Positions 28,699-37,779 of a DNA stretch of 64,000 nucleotides are shown one piece after another. Numbering within the stretch: the stretch's first letter is position 1; each line of letters starts with the position of its first letter. A program made the translations under genes and the position numbers. The notes under the pieces were generated by a model. The model made no database searches, was not told the origin of the DNA, and saw nothing but the letters and a program-made list of their open reading frames with translations. This DNA comes from Pseudomonas sp. KBW05 (lineage in GTDB: Bacteria > Pseudomonadota > Gammaproteobacteria > Pseudomonadales > Pseudomonadaceae): positions 1-64,000 of the forward strand of contig NZ_QAJM01000013.1 of assembly GCF_003852405.1 (NCBI RefSeq), in the 5' to 3' direction.

Positions 28699-29070
28699 AT
28701 GATGCAATCACAACTGATCGCGGCCTACGAACAACTGCTCGAACAATCGCAGCGTTTGCTGGAGTGCGCCAAACACGCCGACTGGGACGGTATCTTCGCG
28801 TTAAAGTCCCAGGGCTTGATTGACGCCGCTTACTTGCGCCGCGCGCAAGACCAAGTTGACCTGGATGCCAGCGGCCAGCAATACAAACTTGAACTACTCA
28901 GCCAGATCCTCGCGCTCGAAGAGCAAGTTAACGGGTTCTTGCATGCGCGACAAAATGACCTCGGCGAGTTGATGCAAATCAATCGGCGCAAGAGCAATCT
29001 AAACAACACCTACGGTGCATCTTCCAATCAAGTGATACCAATAAGCCATTATTTGTATCGAAAGAAATAA
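28699..29070 (+). CDS. fliT: FliT-like chaperone
   Basis: This predicted FliT homologue of 123 residues would chaperone FliD and, in enteric systems, also bind FlhDC to dampen class-2 transcription. The fit is helical structure (YEQLLEQSQRLLECAKHADW), position after fliS, and a basic Lys-rich tail. The last 30 codons are noticeably more AT-rich than the rest of the operon, and this continues into the flhDC leader. Sequence motifs of FliT are weak, so the name leans on context. Confidence 0.78.
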   Translation: MMQSQLIAAYEQLLEQSQRLLECAKHADWDGIFALKSQGLIDAAYLRRAQDQVDLDASGQQYKLELLSQILALEEQVNGFLHARQNDLGELMQINRRKSNLNNTYGASSNQVIPISHYLYRKK

Positions 29071-29400
29071 CAAACACCTACACGCTGCATCTACGGGCGA
29101 CACATAAGTGTGAAAATATCTTTGAGGTAGGCTAAAACACTGAAAACAGACAAGAAATATCATTCCTCAGTCTGTTATCGTACGGCGTACTTAATACTTT
29201 AGAAAAAATTAAAAAAACCGGTATTCACGGCCAGCTAGCGGATGGTCGGGAGCATGAATAACCGAATAACGCTACACCCAGGCACTCGTTGTACACCCCA
29301 ACACGCCTGACTTTAGTACTTGTCGATTTGCAGCACTGTCTGCCAGAGGTCATGCCATTAGGCGTGCCGAACTGTAGTACCCAACGGGAGGGGTAGAAAG
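29071..29400. promoter_or_regulatory. AT-rich intergenic region and putative flhDC leader
   Basis: No gene is supported here. The 330 bases before flhD are clearly more AT-rich than the surrounding flagellar genes. A seven-base inverted repeat (AACAGAC at 29145-29151, GTCTGTT at 29170-29176) and a short palindrome around GTACGGCGTAC (29180-29190) are possible operator sites. No FliA-type promoter is seen. The length would allow a long untranslated leader, as flhDC of enterics has. Confidence 0.5.
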
Positions 29401-29736
29401 TTGCCAAATACCAACACTGAGCTTGAAGACATCCAGGACCTGAACCTGTCCTATTTATTACTGGCACAAAATTTATTGCGCAAAGATCGCGAAATCGCGA
29501 TTTTCCGCCTGAAACTCAGCGACCCCATGGCCGACCTGCTGACCAAACTCAGCAGCAAGCAAATGACCCAACTGGCGCGGGTCAACCAGTTGATCTGTCG
29601 CCCGGTGTTTGAAGAAACCGAGCGCTTGTCCAAGGTGCTGGGCAACGCCCGCGAACTGGGCATGGTCGAGATCCACTCTGCCCTGCTGATGGCTTCCGCT
29701 GAGCGCACCGGCGATTTGCGCATCGGGGAAGGCTGA
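29401..29736 (+). CDS. flhD: Flagellar master regulator subunit FlhD
   Basis: This is one half of the FlhD4C2 activator of class-2 flagellar genes, 111 residues, beginning at a TTG preceded by a strong GGGAGG site. The alignment anchors are clear: DIQDLNLSYLLLAQNLLRKD near the N-terminus and LSSKQMTQLARVNQLICRPV in the middle. FlhD is usual in enterics and beta-proteobacteria but not in the FleQ-controlled polar system of Pseudomonas. That makes it the main marker that this is a separate flagellar system. The TTG start probably limits its translation. Confidence 0.95.
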   Translation: MPNTNTELEDIQDLNLSYLLLAQNLLRKDREIAIFRLKLSDPMADLLTKLSSKQMTQLARVNQLICRPVFEETERLSKVLGNARELGMVEIHSALLMASAERTGDLRIGEG

Positions 29737-29739
29737 CCC

Positions 29740-30306
29740 ATGTCAGACAAAAGCCTGGTCACCGAAATGCAGCAAGTGCAACTGGCCATCGAACTGATTG
29801 AGCTGGGCGCACGGCTGCAGGTGCTGGAAACGGAGACCACGCTCAGCCGAGGCCGCCTGATCCGACTCTACAAGGAAGTACGAGGCGCCTCTCCACCCAA
29901 GGGCATGCTGCCCTTCTCCACCGATTGGTTCGTGACGTGGCTGCCGAATATTCATTCGTCACTGTTCTACGGCATTTACCGCAGCCTCATGGAAATTGGC
30001 GGGCATCGCATCGACGCCTTCGTCAAAGCCTATCGCCTGTACCTTGAACAGGTCGGCGACCAGGAAGGCGAGCTGGTGCTGGGCCTGACCCGGGCCTGGA
30101 CCCTGGTGCGGTTCTTTGAAAGCGACATGCTGGAGTTGATCCGCTGCTCGTGTTGCTCCGGCGAATTTGTGGCGCACTCCCATGCGCCGGCACAGCACTA
30201 CGTGTGCGGCATCTGCCAGCCGCCGTCGCGGGCGGGCAAGACCTTGAAGCGCAGGGATATTGATGCGCAGTTGCTCGCCAACCTGCCGCCGATGCGCAAG
30301 GCCTGA
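29740..30306 (+). CDS. flhC: Flagellar master regulator subunit FlhC
   Basis: This is the DNA-binding, zinc-containing partner of FlhD, 188 residues, starting three bases after flhD. The four zinc cysteines correspond to C136, C139, C156 and C159, in the segments [10 protein letters not shown] and YVCGICQPP; an additional Cys138 lies between the first two. The N-terminal [20 protein letters not shown] and [20 protein letters not shown] blocks are family-typical. The operon ends at a REP palindrome. Confidence 0.96.
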   Translation: MSDKSLVTEMQQVQLAIELIELGARLQVLETETTLSRGRLIRLYKEVRGASPPKGMLPFSTDWFVTWLPNIHSSLFYGIYRSLMEIGGHRIDAFVKAYRLYLEQVGDQEGELVLGLTRAWTLVRFFESDMLELIRCSCCSGEFVAHSHAPAQHYVCGICQPPSRAGKTLKRRDIDAQLLANLPPMRKA

Positions 30307-30324
30307 GACCGAACCCGATCAAAA

Positions 30325-30416
30325 ATGTGGGAGCGGGCTTGCTCGCGAATGCGGTCTATCAGTCACGGATGTGCTGTCTGATCCACCGCATTCGCGAGCA
30401 AGCCCGCTCCCACATT
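30325..30416. repeat. REP palindrome between flhC and motA
   Basis: A REP doublet of the GTGGGAGCGGGCTTGCTCGC family with arms about 23 bases long separates the flhDC unit from the motA promoter. Its arms are nearly identical to those of the flgL/fliR and 56.7-kb REPs. Confidence 0.85.
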
Positions 30417-30457
30417 TGATCTGTGGTGCCTTCAGTTTTCCCGTCCGAAAAAACCTC

Positions 30458-30485
30458 TCAATTCACCCACCTCCGTTGCCGATAT
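30458..30485 (+). promoter_or_regulatory. FliA (sigma-28) promoter of motAB
   Basis: TCAA, then 16 bases starting TTC, then GCCGATAT, ending 40 bases before motA. The spacing and the -35 variant are the same as for flgK. It lies immediately downstream of a REP element, which would insulate it from flhDC transcription. Confidence 0.75.
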
Positions 30486-30525
30486 TCCGCAAGTCACCCA
30501 TTGCATGAATTAAGGAAACGACCAC

Positions 30526-31386
30526 GTGCTCATCGTATCCGGGCTTATCGCTGTACTGCTGTCGGTGTTCGGGGGCTTCGTCCTGTCCGGTGGCAGCCTC
30601 GGCCCGCTGTACCAGCCGATGGAGCTGTTGATGATCGGCGGTGCCGGCGTCGGGGCTTTTATTGCGGCCAACAATGGCAAGGCGATCCGCGCCACGTTCG
30701 GCGCCATCGCGCGCTTCAAACGCAGCACCCGCTACGACAAACGCTTGTACCTCGAACTGATGGCGATGATGTACGGCCTGCTCAGCAAGGCGCGCCGCGA
30801 GGGCATGCTGTCACTGGAGCGGGACATCGAAGACCCGGCGCAAAGCGCGGTGTTCGCGCCCTATCCGCGGCTGGTCAGCGACCCGTTGATCATCCTGTTC
30901 CTCACCGACTACCTGCGCCTGCTGGTGAGCAGCGCAATGCAGGCCCACGAACTCGACGAGTTGATGCTGCACGAGATCGAGGCGTTCGAACACGAGTCCA
31001 GCCTGCCCTCGGATGCGCTCTATAAAGTCAGCGACGCCCTGCCGGCGTTTGGCATCGTTGCGGCGGTGATGGGCGTGGTCAAGGCGTTGAGCTCGGTCAA
31101 CGTCGGCCCGGACTTGATGGGCCAGATGATCGCCCACGCGCTGGTCGGCACCTTTCTCGGCATTTACCTGGCCTACGGCTTGGTCGCGCCCTTGGCCTGC
31201 CGCATCGAACGCCAGGCCGCCGAGTCGGTGAAGATGCTGCAATGCATCCGCGTCACCCTGCTGGCCAGCGTGCAAGGCATGCCGCCGCAACTGGCCGTGG
31301 AATTCGGCCGCAAGGCGCTGCACAGCAGCGAACGCCCCGGCGCCCTGGAACTGGAAACCTACGTGCGCGGCGGTGGCGGCGCATGA
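30526..31386 (+). CDS. motA: Motor stator protein MotA (first copy)
   Basis: This is a proton-channel stator subunit of 286 residues from a GTG start. Four membrane helices are visible. The N-terminus LSGGSLGPLYQPMELLMIGG is very close in style to enteric MotA, and the cytoplasmic loop carries the charged residues that touch FliG. The C-terminal helices contain ALPAFGIVAAVMGVVKAL. Its stop overlaps motB (ATGA). Confidence 0.95.
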   Translation: MLIVSGLIAVLLSVFGGFVLSGGSLGPLYQPMELLMIGGAGVGAFIAANNGKAIRATFGAIARFKRSTRYDKRLYLELMAMMYGLLSKARREGMLSLERDIEDPAQSAVFAPYPRLVSDPLIILFLTDYLRLLVSSAMQAHELDELMLHEIEAFEHESSLPSDALYKVSDALPAFGIVAAVMGVVKALSSVNVGPDLMGQMIAHALVGTFLGIYLAYGLVAPLACRIERQAAESVKMLQCIRVTLLASVQGMPPQLAVEFGRKALHSSERPGALELETYVRGGGGA

Positions 31387-32213
31387 GTGAGCGCCCGATC
31401 ATCATCCGCCGCAAAAAAGCCGCGAAACACGGCCACCACGGCGGCGCCTGGAAAATCGCCTTCGCCGACTTCATGACCGCGCTGATGGCACTGTTCCTGG
31501 TGCTGTGGGTGCTGTCCAACGCGAGCAAGAACGACAAGGAAGCCATCGCCGACTACTTCAGCACGCCGCTGCTGGTGGCGATCAGCAAAGGCGAGCGCAG
31601 CGCCAACAGCGCCAGCGCGATCCCCGGCGGCGGCCCCGACCCGCGCAGCGTCGAAGGTGAAAAACTGCGCCACACGCCGCGCTTGTCCGGCGAGGAACGC
31701 CGCCACCTGGAATCCCTCAAGCACCGCCTCGACGCCGCCGTCGACCGCGACCCGCAGCTGCGCGAGCTCAAGCAGCAGATCGCGATTGAACTGAGCCCCG
31801 AAGGCCTGCGCGTGCAACTGCTGGATACCGACAAACGCCCGATGTTCGAACTGGGCAGCGCCAACGTCGCACCGTACCTGCGCAAGCTGCTCAAGACCTT
31901 CGCCCCGGTGCTCAACGAGCTGCCCAACCGCATCCAGATCAGCGGCCATACCGACAGCCACCCTTACCCCGGCGGCGATGCCGGCTACAACAACTGGGAC
32001 TTGTCCGCCGACCGTGCCAAGGCTTCGCGCCAGGAACTGGTGGCGGGCGGGTTGGATTCCGACAAGCTGCTGCGGGTGTCGGGCATGGCTGATCGCATTC
32101 CGTTCAAGGGTGCCGGGCCCTTCGACGCGGCCAACCGGCGGATTGAAATTATCGTGCTGGATCGTCGGGTTGCGGAGCGGATCTTGTCCCAGGATGAGTT
32201 CGGCACACCATAA
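31383..32213 (+). CDS. motB: Motor stator protein MotB (first copy)
   Basis: This is a peptidoglycan-anchored stator subunit of 276 residues from the ATG at 31383. The N-terminal membrane helix contains the proton-carrying Asp in IAFADFMTALMALFLVLWVL. The C-terminal OmpA-like domain has ISGHTDSHPYPGGDAGYNNW followed by DLSADRAKASRQEL. The open frame extends upstream inside motA, but only this start has the right N-terminus. Confidence 0.96.
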   Translation: MSERPIIIRRKKAAKHGHHGGAWKIAFADFMTALMALFLVLWVLSNASKNDKEAIADYFSTPLLVAISKGERSANSASAIPGGGPDPRSVEGEKLRHTPRLSGEERRHLESLKHRLDAAVDRDPQLRELKQQIAIELSPEGLRVQLLDTDKRPMFELGSANVAPYLRKLLKTFAPVLNELPNRIQISGHTDSHPYPGGDAGYNNWDLSADRAKASRQELVAGGLDSDKLLRVSGMADRIPFKGAGPFDAANRRIEIIVLDRRVAERILSQDEFGTP

Positions 32214-32228
32214 AGCGCGATAGAAACC

Positions 32229-32322
32229 TGTGGCGAGGGAGCTTGCTCCCGCTGGGCTGCGTAGCGGCCCCAAAATGTTGGGAGCGCTTCGCACTCCAGC
32301 GGGAGCAAGCTCCCTCGCCACA
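32229..32322. repeat. REP-like palindrome of a second family
   Basis: Long inverted arms (TGTGGCGAGGGAGCTTGCTC and complement) enclose an internal smaller palindrome. The arm sequence differs from the GTGGGAGC families elsewhere in the window. It lies between motB and flhB and likely ends the motAB transcript. Confidence 0.8.
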
Positions 32323-32405
32323 ACAAGCGCTCGCCACAGAATAGCGGGGGATTGTGCACGGTATTCGCCTAATCACCCGCCCCCGCGCCCGCACACAATG
32401 GCGCC

Positions 32406-33575
32406 ATGGCCGAGACCAGCAAAGAAGACAAGACCGAAGCGGCGTCACCGCGCCGCATCGAAAAGGCCCGCGAAGAAGGGCAAGTCCCGCGTTCCCGCGA
32501 AATGAACACCTTTGTCATGCTGCTGGCCGGCATCGGCGGGCTGTGGCTGATGGGTGGGCATCTGTATGACAGCCTCGGCCAGGTGATGGAACAGGCGTTG
32601 CTGTTTGACCGTGCGCAGCTGTTCGACACCGCGCGCATGCTCACGGTGCTCTGGCAACTGAGCCAGAACACCCTGTTGGCGCTGGCGCCGTTTTTTGCCT
32701 TGATGACCTTTGCCGCGCTCGCTGCACCGGCCTTGCTCGGCGGCCTGGTGATTACCCTGGCGGCGGTGCGCCCGCAGTTCTCGCGGGTCAACCCGATCAG
32801 CGGGTTGGCGCGCTTGTTTTCGGTGCAGGTGCTGGTGGAGTTGGCCAAGGCCGTCGCCAAGGCCACGCTGATTGGCACCGTCGCGTATTTCTTCCTCAAA
32901 AGCCATCTCGACCAACTGCTCACCTTGCCCAACATGCCCGCCCCCAAAGCCCTGGCCACGGTGATGAGCCTGACCGCCAGCGCCTGCGCGATGTGCGTGG
33001 CGGCGCTGATTATCGTGGTGGGCATGGACGCGCCGTACCAGCTGTGGACCTACGCCAAGAACCTGCGCATGTCCAAGGAAGAGCAACGCCAGGAACACAA
33101 GAACGCCGACGGCGATCCGCATATCAAGGCCAAGATCCGCCAGGTGCAACAGGCCCGCGCGCGGCGGCGGATGATGAGCAAGGTGCCCAAGGCCGACGTG
33201 ATCGTCACCAACCCCAGCCACTTCGCGGTGGCGCTGTCCTACCAGAAAGACAAGAACGGCGCGCCGCGCGTGGTGGCCAAGGGCGCGGACGACGTGGCCC
33301 TGCGCATCCGCGAGATCGCCGCCGAGCATCACCTGCCGATGCTGGAAGCGCCGCCCCTGGCGCGGGCCTTGTATTTCCACGTCGATCTGGACCGTGAAAT
33401 TCCCATCGAGCTGTACACCGTGGTCGCCGAAGTCGTCGCCTGGGCGATCCGCCTCAAGCGCGTCAGCGAACACGGCGGCGACCTGCCGCCGACCCCGGCG
33501 AACCTGAGCGTACCGCCGGGCATGGACCAGCGCGGCCCGCGCAACCCGACACCTGAGGATGAACCGAACGCATGA
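32406..33575 (+). CDS. flhB: Flagellar export switch protein FlhB
   Basis: This is an export-gate and substrate-switch protein of 389 residues with four membrane helices and a cytoplasmic autocleaving domain. The N-terminus EDKTEAASPRRIEKAREEGQ is diagnostic. The autocleavage motif reads NPSH (in IVTNPSHFAVAL) instead of the common NPTH; the Asn-Pro pair needed for cleavage is intact. A Pro-rich tail follows. It overlaps flhA by four bases. Confidence 0.96.
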   Translation: MAETSKEDKTEAASPRRIEKAREEGQVPRSREMNTFVMLLAGIGGLWLMGGHLYDSLGQVMEQALLFDRAQLFDTARMLTVLWQLSQNTLLALAPFFALMTFAALAAPALLGGLVITLAAVRPQFSRVNPISGLARLFSVQVLVELAKAVAKATLIGTVAYFFLKSHLDQLLTLPNMPAPKALATVMSLTASACAMCVAALIIVVGMDAPYQLWTYAKNLRMSKEEQRQEHKNADGDPHIKAKIRQVQQARARRRMMSKVPKADVIVTNPSHFAVALSYQKDKNGAPRVVAKGADDVALRIREIAAEHHLPMLEAPPLARALYFHVDLDREIPIELYTVVAEVVAWAIRLKRVSEHGGDLPPTPANLSVPPGMDQRGPRNPTPEDEPNA

Positions 33576-35668
33576 AAGGCATCACCGAATTCTTCGGCCC
33601 CGACTCCTGGCTGGCCACCACCGACCTGAAAGTCATGACCGGCCCGGTGCTGATCGTGCTGATCCTGTCGATGATGATCCTGCCGCTGCCCACCTTCATC
33701 CTCGACCTGTTGTTCACCTTCAACATCGCCCTGGCGATCATGGTGCTGATGGTCAGCATGCTCACCGAGAAGCCGCTGGATTTCTCCGCGTTTCCCTCGG
33801 TGCTGCTGTTTACCACGCTGTTGCGGCTGTCGCTGAACGTGGCGTCGACGCGAGTGATCCTGATGGAAGGCCACACCGGCCCCGACGCGGCCGGCAAGGT
33901 GATCGAGGCGTTCGGCGAGTTCCTGGTGGGCGGCAACTTTGCCGTGGGCCTGGCGCTGTTTTTGATCCTGGTGACCATCAACTTCATGGTGATCACCAAG
34001 GGCGCCGGGCGTATCGCCGAAGTCGGTGCGCGCTTCACCCTGGACTCGATGCCCGGCAAGCAAATGGCGATCGACGCTGATCTCAACGCTGGTTTGATCG
34101 GCGAACCGCAAGCGCGCCAACGCCGTAAAGAGGTAGCCCAGGAAGCGGACTTCTTCGGCTCCATGGACGGCGCCAGCAAGTTCGTGCGCGGTGACGCGGT
34201 GGCCGGCCTGGTGATCATGGGTGTGTGCATCATCGGCGGCCTGGCCATTGGCATCCTGCAACACGGCATGGCGTTTGCCGATGCGGCGCACACCTACACC
34301 ATGCTGACCATCGGCGATGGCCTGGTGGCGCAGATCCCCGGCCTGGTGATTTCGATTGCCGCTGGCGTGACCGTGTCCCGAGTGAACACCGAACAGGATG
34401 TCGGCCAGCAGATGATGGGCCAGCTGTTCAGCCGCCCGAAAGTGCTGATGATGACCGCCGGGGTGATGGGCTTGCTCGGCCTGGTGCCGGGCATGCCGAA
34501 CCTGGTGTTCCTGATGTTGACCGGGCTGCTGGGTGGCTTGGGCTGGTGGTTTTCCAAACAGGAAGCGCTGGCGCCGGAAGGCTCGCCCACGCAGACACTG
34601 TTGCCCAAATCCGCCTCCCAAGGCAGCGAAGCCTCGTGGGACGACGTGCAGTTGGTCGACACCCTGAGCCTGCGCGTCGGCCACCGCCTGATCCAACTGG
34701 TGGACGCCCGCCAGCAAGGCGAACTGATCACGCGCATCAAGAGCCTGCGCAAGAAATTCGCCCAGGACGTGGGCTTTCTACCGCCCGTGGTGCATGTGCG
34801 CGACAAACTGGAACTGGCCGCCAACACCTACATCATCAGCCTCAAGGGCGTGGAAATCGGCCGTGGCGAAGTGTTCCCCGGCAAGTGGCTGGCGATCAAC
34901 CCAGGCAAGGTCACCCATACCCTGGAGGGCACGGCGGCGGTGGACCCGGCGTTTGGCCTGCCGGCGATCTGGATCGACGCCAACCTGCGCGAGCACGGGC
35001 AGATCTACGGCTACACCGTGGTCGATGCGAGCACCGTGACCGCCACCCACCTCAACCATCTGCTGCACCAGCACGCCAAGGACATGCTCGGTCGTGGCGA
35101 AGTGCAAAAGCTGTTGGACAAGCTCGGCCCCGACAGCAAGGGCCTGATCGACGAAGTGGTGCCCAAGCTGGTGACGCTGACGGTGCTGCAACGGGTGCTG
35201 CAAAACCTGCTGGAAGAGAACGTGTCGATCCGCGACATGCGCACCATCCTCGACGCCCTCGCCGAGCACGGCGGCGTGCTGCAACCACCAGATGTGCAGG
35301 AACTGACCGCCGTGGTGCGCATTGCCCTCGGCCGCTCCATCGTCAACCAACTGTTTGGCAACCAGGCCGAACTGAAAGTCATCGGCCTGGATTTCAACCT
35401 GGAGCAGGTGCTGATGCAGGCCGTGGGCAACGGCGGCGCACTGGAACCGAGCCTGGCCGACAACCTGATGCAACAGACCAGCCTGACCCTCAAGCGCCAG
35501 GAAAACAGCAGCGAACCCGCGGTGCTGGTGGTGCCCAACAGGCTACGCCCGGTGCTGTCGCGCTTCCTGCGCCGGCGCTTGCGCCAACTGACGGTGATCG
35601 CCCTCAGCGAAATCCCCGACGACCGCACCCTGCGCATGACCCACGTGATTGGAGGCAAACCTAAGTGA
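33572..35668 (+). CDS. flhA: Flagellar export gate protein FlhA
   Basis: This is the large nonameric export-gate protein, 698 residues. Eight N-terminal membrane helices and the FHIPEP-type loop are present (SVLLFTTLLRLSLNVASTRV, then KGAGRIAEVGARFTLDSMPG and KQMAIDADLNAGLI). The C-terminal cytosolic domain binds chaperone-substrate pairs. The order flhB-flhA-flhF-x-fliA is shared with many beta- and gamma-proteobacteria. Confidence 0.97.
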   Translation: MKGITEFFGPDSWLATTDLKVMTGPVLIVLILSMMILPLPTFILDLLFTFNIALAIMVLMVSMLTEKPLDFSAFPSVLLFTTLLRLSLNVASTRVILMEGHTGPDAAGKVIEAFGEFLVGGNFAVGLALFLILVTINFMVITKGAGRIAEVGARFTLDSMPGKQMAIDADLNAGLIGEPQARQRRKEVAQEADFFGSMDGASKFVRGDAVAGLVIMGVCIIGGLAIGILQHGMAFADAAHTYTMLTIGDGLVAQIPGLVISIAAGVTVSRVNTEQDVGQQMMGQLFSRPKVLMMTAGVMGLLGLVPGMPNLVFLMLTGLLGGLGWWFSKQEALAPEGSPTQTLLPKSASQGSEASWDDVQLVDTLSLRVGHRLIQLVDARQQGELITRIKSLRKKFAQDVGFLPPVVHVRDKLELAANTYIISLKGVEIGRGEVFPGKWLAINPGKVTHTLEGTAAVDPAFGLPAIWIDANLREHGQIYGYTVVDASTVTATHLNHLLHQHAKDMLGRGEVQKLLDKLGPDSKGLIDEVVPKLVTLTVLQRVLQNLLEENVSIRDMRTILDALAEHGGVLQPPDVQELTAVVRIALGRSIVNQLFGNQAELKVIGLDFNLEQVLMQAVGNGGALEPSLADNLMQQTSLTLKRQENSSEPAVLVVPNRLRPVLSRFLRRRLRQLTVIALSEIPDDRTLRMTHVIGGKPK

Positions 35669-37377
35669 GCGCGCAACGTTTTATCGGCGCCAACAGCCGC
35701 GAGGCGATGAACCAGGTGCGCGCGGCCTTGGGGGAAGACGCGCTGATCTTGTCCAGCCGCATGACCGACGCCGGCGTGGAGATCATGGCGCAGGGCGAAG
35801 AAACCGCGAGCGCACCACCGTTGCTTGAATGGCTGCTGGAAGCCGGCTTCAGCGCCGGTTTCAGCGAAGACTTGCTCGGCCGCACCCCCGCGCACTTGCC
35901 CGATGCCACGCCGGCACGACTCAAGGCCTGGCTGATGCAACGCCTCGACAGTCAATTGAACCTGTTGGGCGATGAAGCCGAGCTGTTCAAGGCGCCCACG
36001 GTGATTGCCCTGGTCGGGCCCACCGGTGTGGGCAAGACCACCACCACGGCGAAGTTGGCGGCGCGTTATGTGATGCGCCATGGTCCGGGCCATGTGGCGC
36101 TGGTGACCACCGACAGTTTTCGGGTCGGCGCCCATGAGCAGCTGAATATCTATGCGCAATTGCTGGGCGTCGAACTGCACACGCTGGAGCCGCAGGCTGC
36201 ACTCGATCCGTTGCTGGGCAGATTGGCCGGCAAGCGCCTGGTGATCATCGACACCGTGGGCATGAGCCAGCGCGATCAACGCTTGCTCGCGCATATCCAG
36301 CAACTGCGCGGGGTGCGCCTGATGCTGGTGCTCAATGCCGCCAGCCACGGCGACACCCTGGATGAAGTGGTGCACACCTACCGTGCTGCCGCGCAGGCGG
36401 CCGGGTGTCGGCTGGACGATTGCATCATCAGCAAGTGCGATGAGGCAGCGCGGCTGGGGCCGGTGCTGGAGACCGTGATGCGCCACCGCTTGCGCCTGAA
36501 TTATTTATCGACGGGCCAACAGGTGCCGGAAGATTTGCAACTGCCCGGCGCGTCGGACTTCTTGCAGCAGGCGCTGGATATTTCCCGGCCGTCGCGGTTT
36601 GCGGCGCCTCCCGCCAGCGCCACCCGCCCGCACCTCGATGCCCTGGCACGCAGCCTGTTGGGCCAGCGCAAGGTGCTGCTGGCCTTGCGCGACAGTCTGA
36701 TCACGCACGTCGAGGGCTTTGCCTTGCTGGCGCAGCTATGGCCGTTGATGGCGCAGCCGCAGGCGTGTTGGGAGGGTTTTCTCGGTGAGCCCGCAGCGCC
36801 GTCGAGCGCGGCGTGGATCACCCCTGGCAAGGCGAGCCAACGGGCGGTGTTTGAAGCGCAGCGACATCCCCTGGGCACCCTTGCCAAACGCGGCGAATGC
36901 TTCGGCATCCGCGTATTGCGCTACCGCAACCGCAATGCCCGGGTGACCTTGAGCCATCTGCCGGTGGCCTTTAAAGGCACCGCTGTACGCGCCTGGTTCG
37001 CCACCTTGCAAGACAGTCACAGCGGCCAGCATCTGAGCCAGCGTTACTGGTTGGTAGAGGAACAACACGCGCTGAATGAACAGGCCGCCGAACTGCTGCA
37101 CCAACTGAAACAGGACGAGCTGGCCGACCTGACCGCACGCGGTTCCACGCGGCTGCTCGACCTGCACCCGCACCTGCACGCCGAACCCCGCCACTACCTG
37201 GCCGCCGGCTTCGCCGCCAGTGCCCTGCGGCTGGCCCAGGCCCCGGATGACTGGGCGTTCCAGGCGCGTGCGCAACTGCTCGGCTTATTGCCGAAAAAGC
37301 CCCGTGGGCAGACGCGGGAAATCCTTGACGGTTTGCTGCACTTGGCCGCTGTGATGGACAACTTCGAGCATGCATGA
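35665..37377 (+). CDS. flhF: FlhF-like SRP-family GTPase with a large C-terminal extension
   Basis: This is a predicted flagellar-placement GTPase of 570 residues from a GTG that overlaps flhA. The N-terminal segment (MSAQRFIGANSREAMNQVRA and ALGEDALILSS) is the FlhF start. G1 is GPTGVGKT (118-125), G2 is in TTDSFRVGAHEQL, G3 is DTVGMSQRD (usually DTAG) and G4 is SKCDEAARLG (usually TKLDE). The closing STGQQVPEDL is at about 282-291. FlhF normally ends soon after that block. Here about 260 more residues follow with no recognisable motif. The usual partner FlhG/FleN is not encoded next to it. Confidence 0.88.
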   Translation: MSAQRFIGANSREAMNQVRAALGEDALILSSRMTDAGVEIMAQGEETASAPPLLEWLLEAGFSAGFSEDLLGRTPAHLPDATPARLKAWLMQRLDSQLNLLGDEAELFKAPTVIALVGPTGVGKTTTTAKLAARYVMRHGPGHVALVTTDSFRVGAHEQLNIYAQLLGVELHTLEPQAALDPLLGRLAGKRLVIIDTVGMSQRDQRLLAHIQQLRGVRLMLVLNAASHGDTLDEVVHTYRAAAQAAGCRLDDCIISKCDEAARLGPVLETVMRHRLRLNYLSTGQQVPEDLQLPGASDFLQQALDISRPSRFAAPPASATRPHLDALARSLLGQRKVLLALRDSLITHVEGFALLAQLWPLMAQPQACWEGFLGEPAAPSSAAWITPGKASQRAVFEAQRHPLGTLAKRGECFGIRVLRYRNRNARVTLSHLPVAFKGTAVRAWFATLQDSHSGQHLSQRYWLVEEQHALNEQAAELLHQLKQDELADLTARGSTRLLDLHPHLHAEPRHYLAAGFAASALRLAQAPDDWAFQARAQLLGLLPKKPRGQTREILDGLLHLAAVMDNFEHA

Positions 37378-37771
37378 CCAGGCCGCCGGGTTGCGCCAGT
37401 GGGCCCAGCTCAATCAGCGCACGTTGCTGCTGTTCGGCGCGGCGCCCGAAGCGCAGTTGGCGCAGCAGGCGTTAGAGCGCTGGCATCGGCAAGGCCAGCG
37501 CTGGGTCGGCGACCCGGCGCGCTGGCGGGTGCGGGCTGTGGATAAGTATCACCAAGACTTGGCGCAGTCGCGTTGGGGGATTTGGGTGGGTAACGACTTA
37601 GGGGCGTTTGAGCGGGCGTTCAATACCTTGAGTCTGTTGCATGACTATGGCGGGCCGGGGCAGGTGTTGGCGTTGCACTCAGGTTTGCCCCAGGAAGGTT
37701 TGCTCAGCAATCTGCGCGAAGCCGCGCAGCGGTACCTGGGCATGCGCCTCCTCCTGATCAATGAAACCTAA
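37370..37771 (+). CDS. Small protein following flhF, not FlhG
   Basis: I do not recognise this 133-residue protein. Its start overlaps the flhF stop by eight bases, so it is almost certainly cotranslated with it. It occupies the place of flhG/fleN, but there is no P-loop, no deviant Walker A and no MinD-like sequence, and it is half the size. A hydrophobic strand-like start (RTLLLFGAAPEAQLAQQALE), an aromatic centre (SRWGIWVGNDLGAFERAF) and a C-terminal helix are visible. The AALEGHxxQG-type pattern is unlike any flagellar chaperone I know. Confidence 0.7.
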   Translation: MHDQAAGLRQWAQLNQRTLLLFGAAPEAQLAQQALERWHRQGQRWVGDPARWRVRAVDKYHQDLAQSRWGIWVGNDLGAFERAFNTLSLLHDYGGPGQVLALHSGLPQEGLLSNLREAAQRYLGMRLLLINET

Positions 37772-37779
37772 CTGTGGAA

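Noticed and set aside
29225-29467. 80-codon minus-strand frame before flhD
   Set aside because: It overlaps the flhD start and its upstream region, has no motif and no ribosome-binding site, and would leave flhD without a promoter.
37370-37771. Call as flhG/fleN
   Set aside because: The position fits, but there is no P-loop or MinD-like sequence and the length is about half, so the name is withheld.
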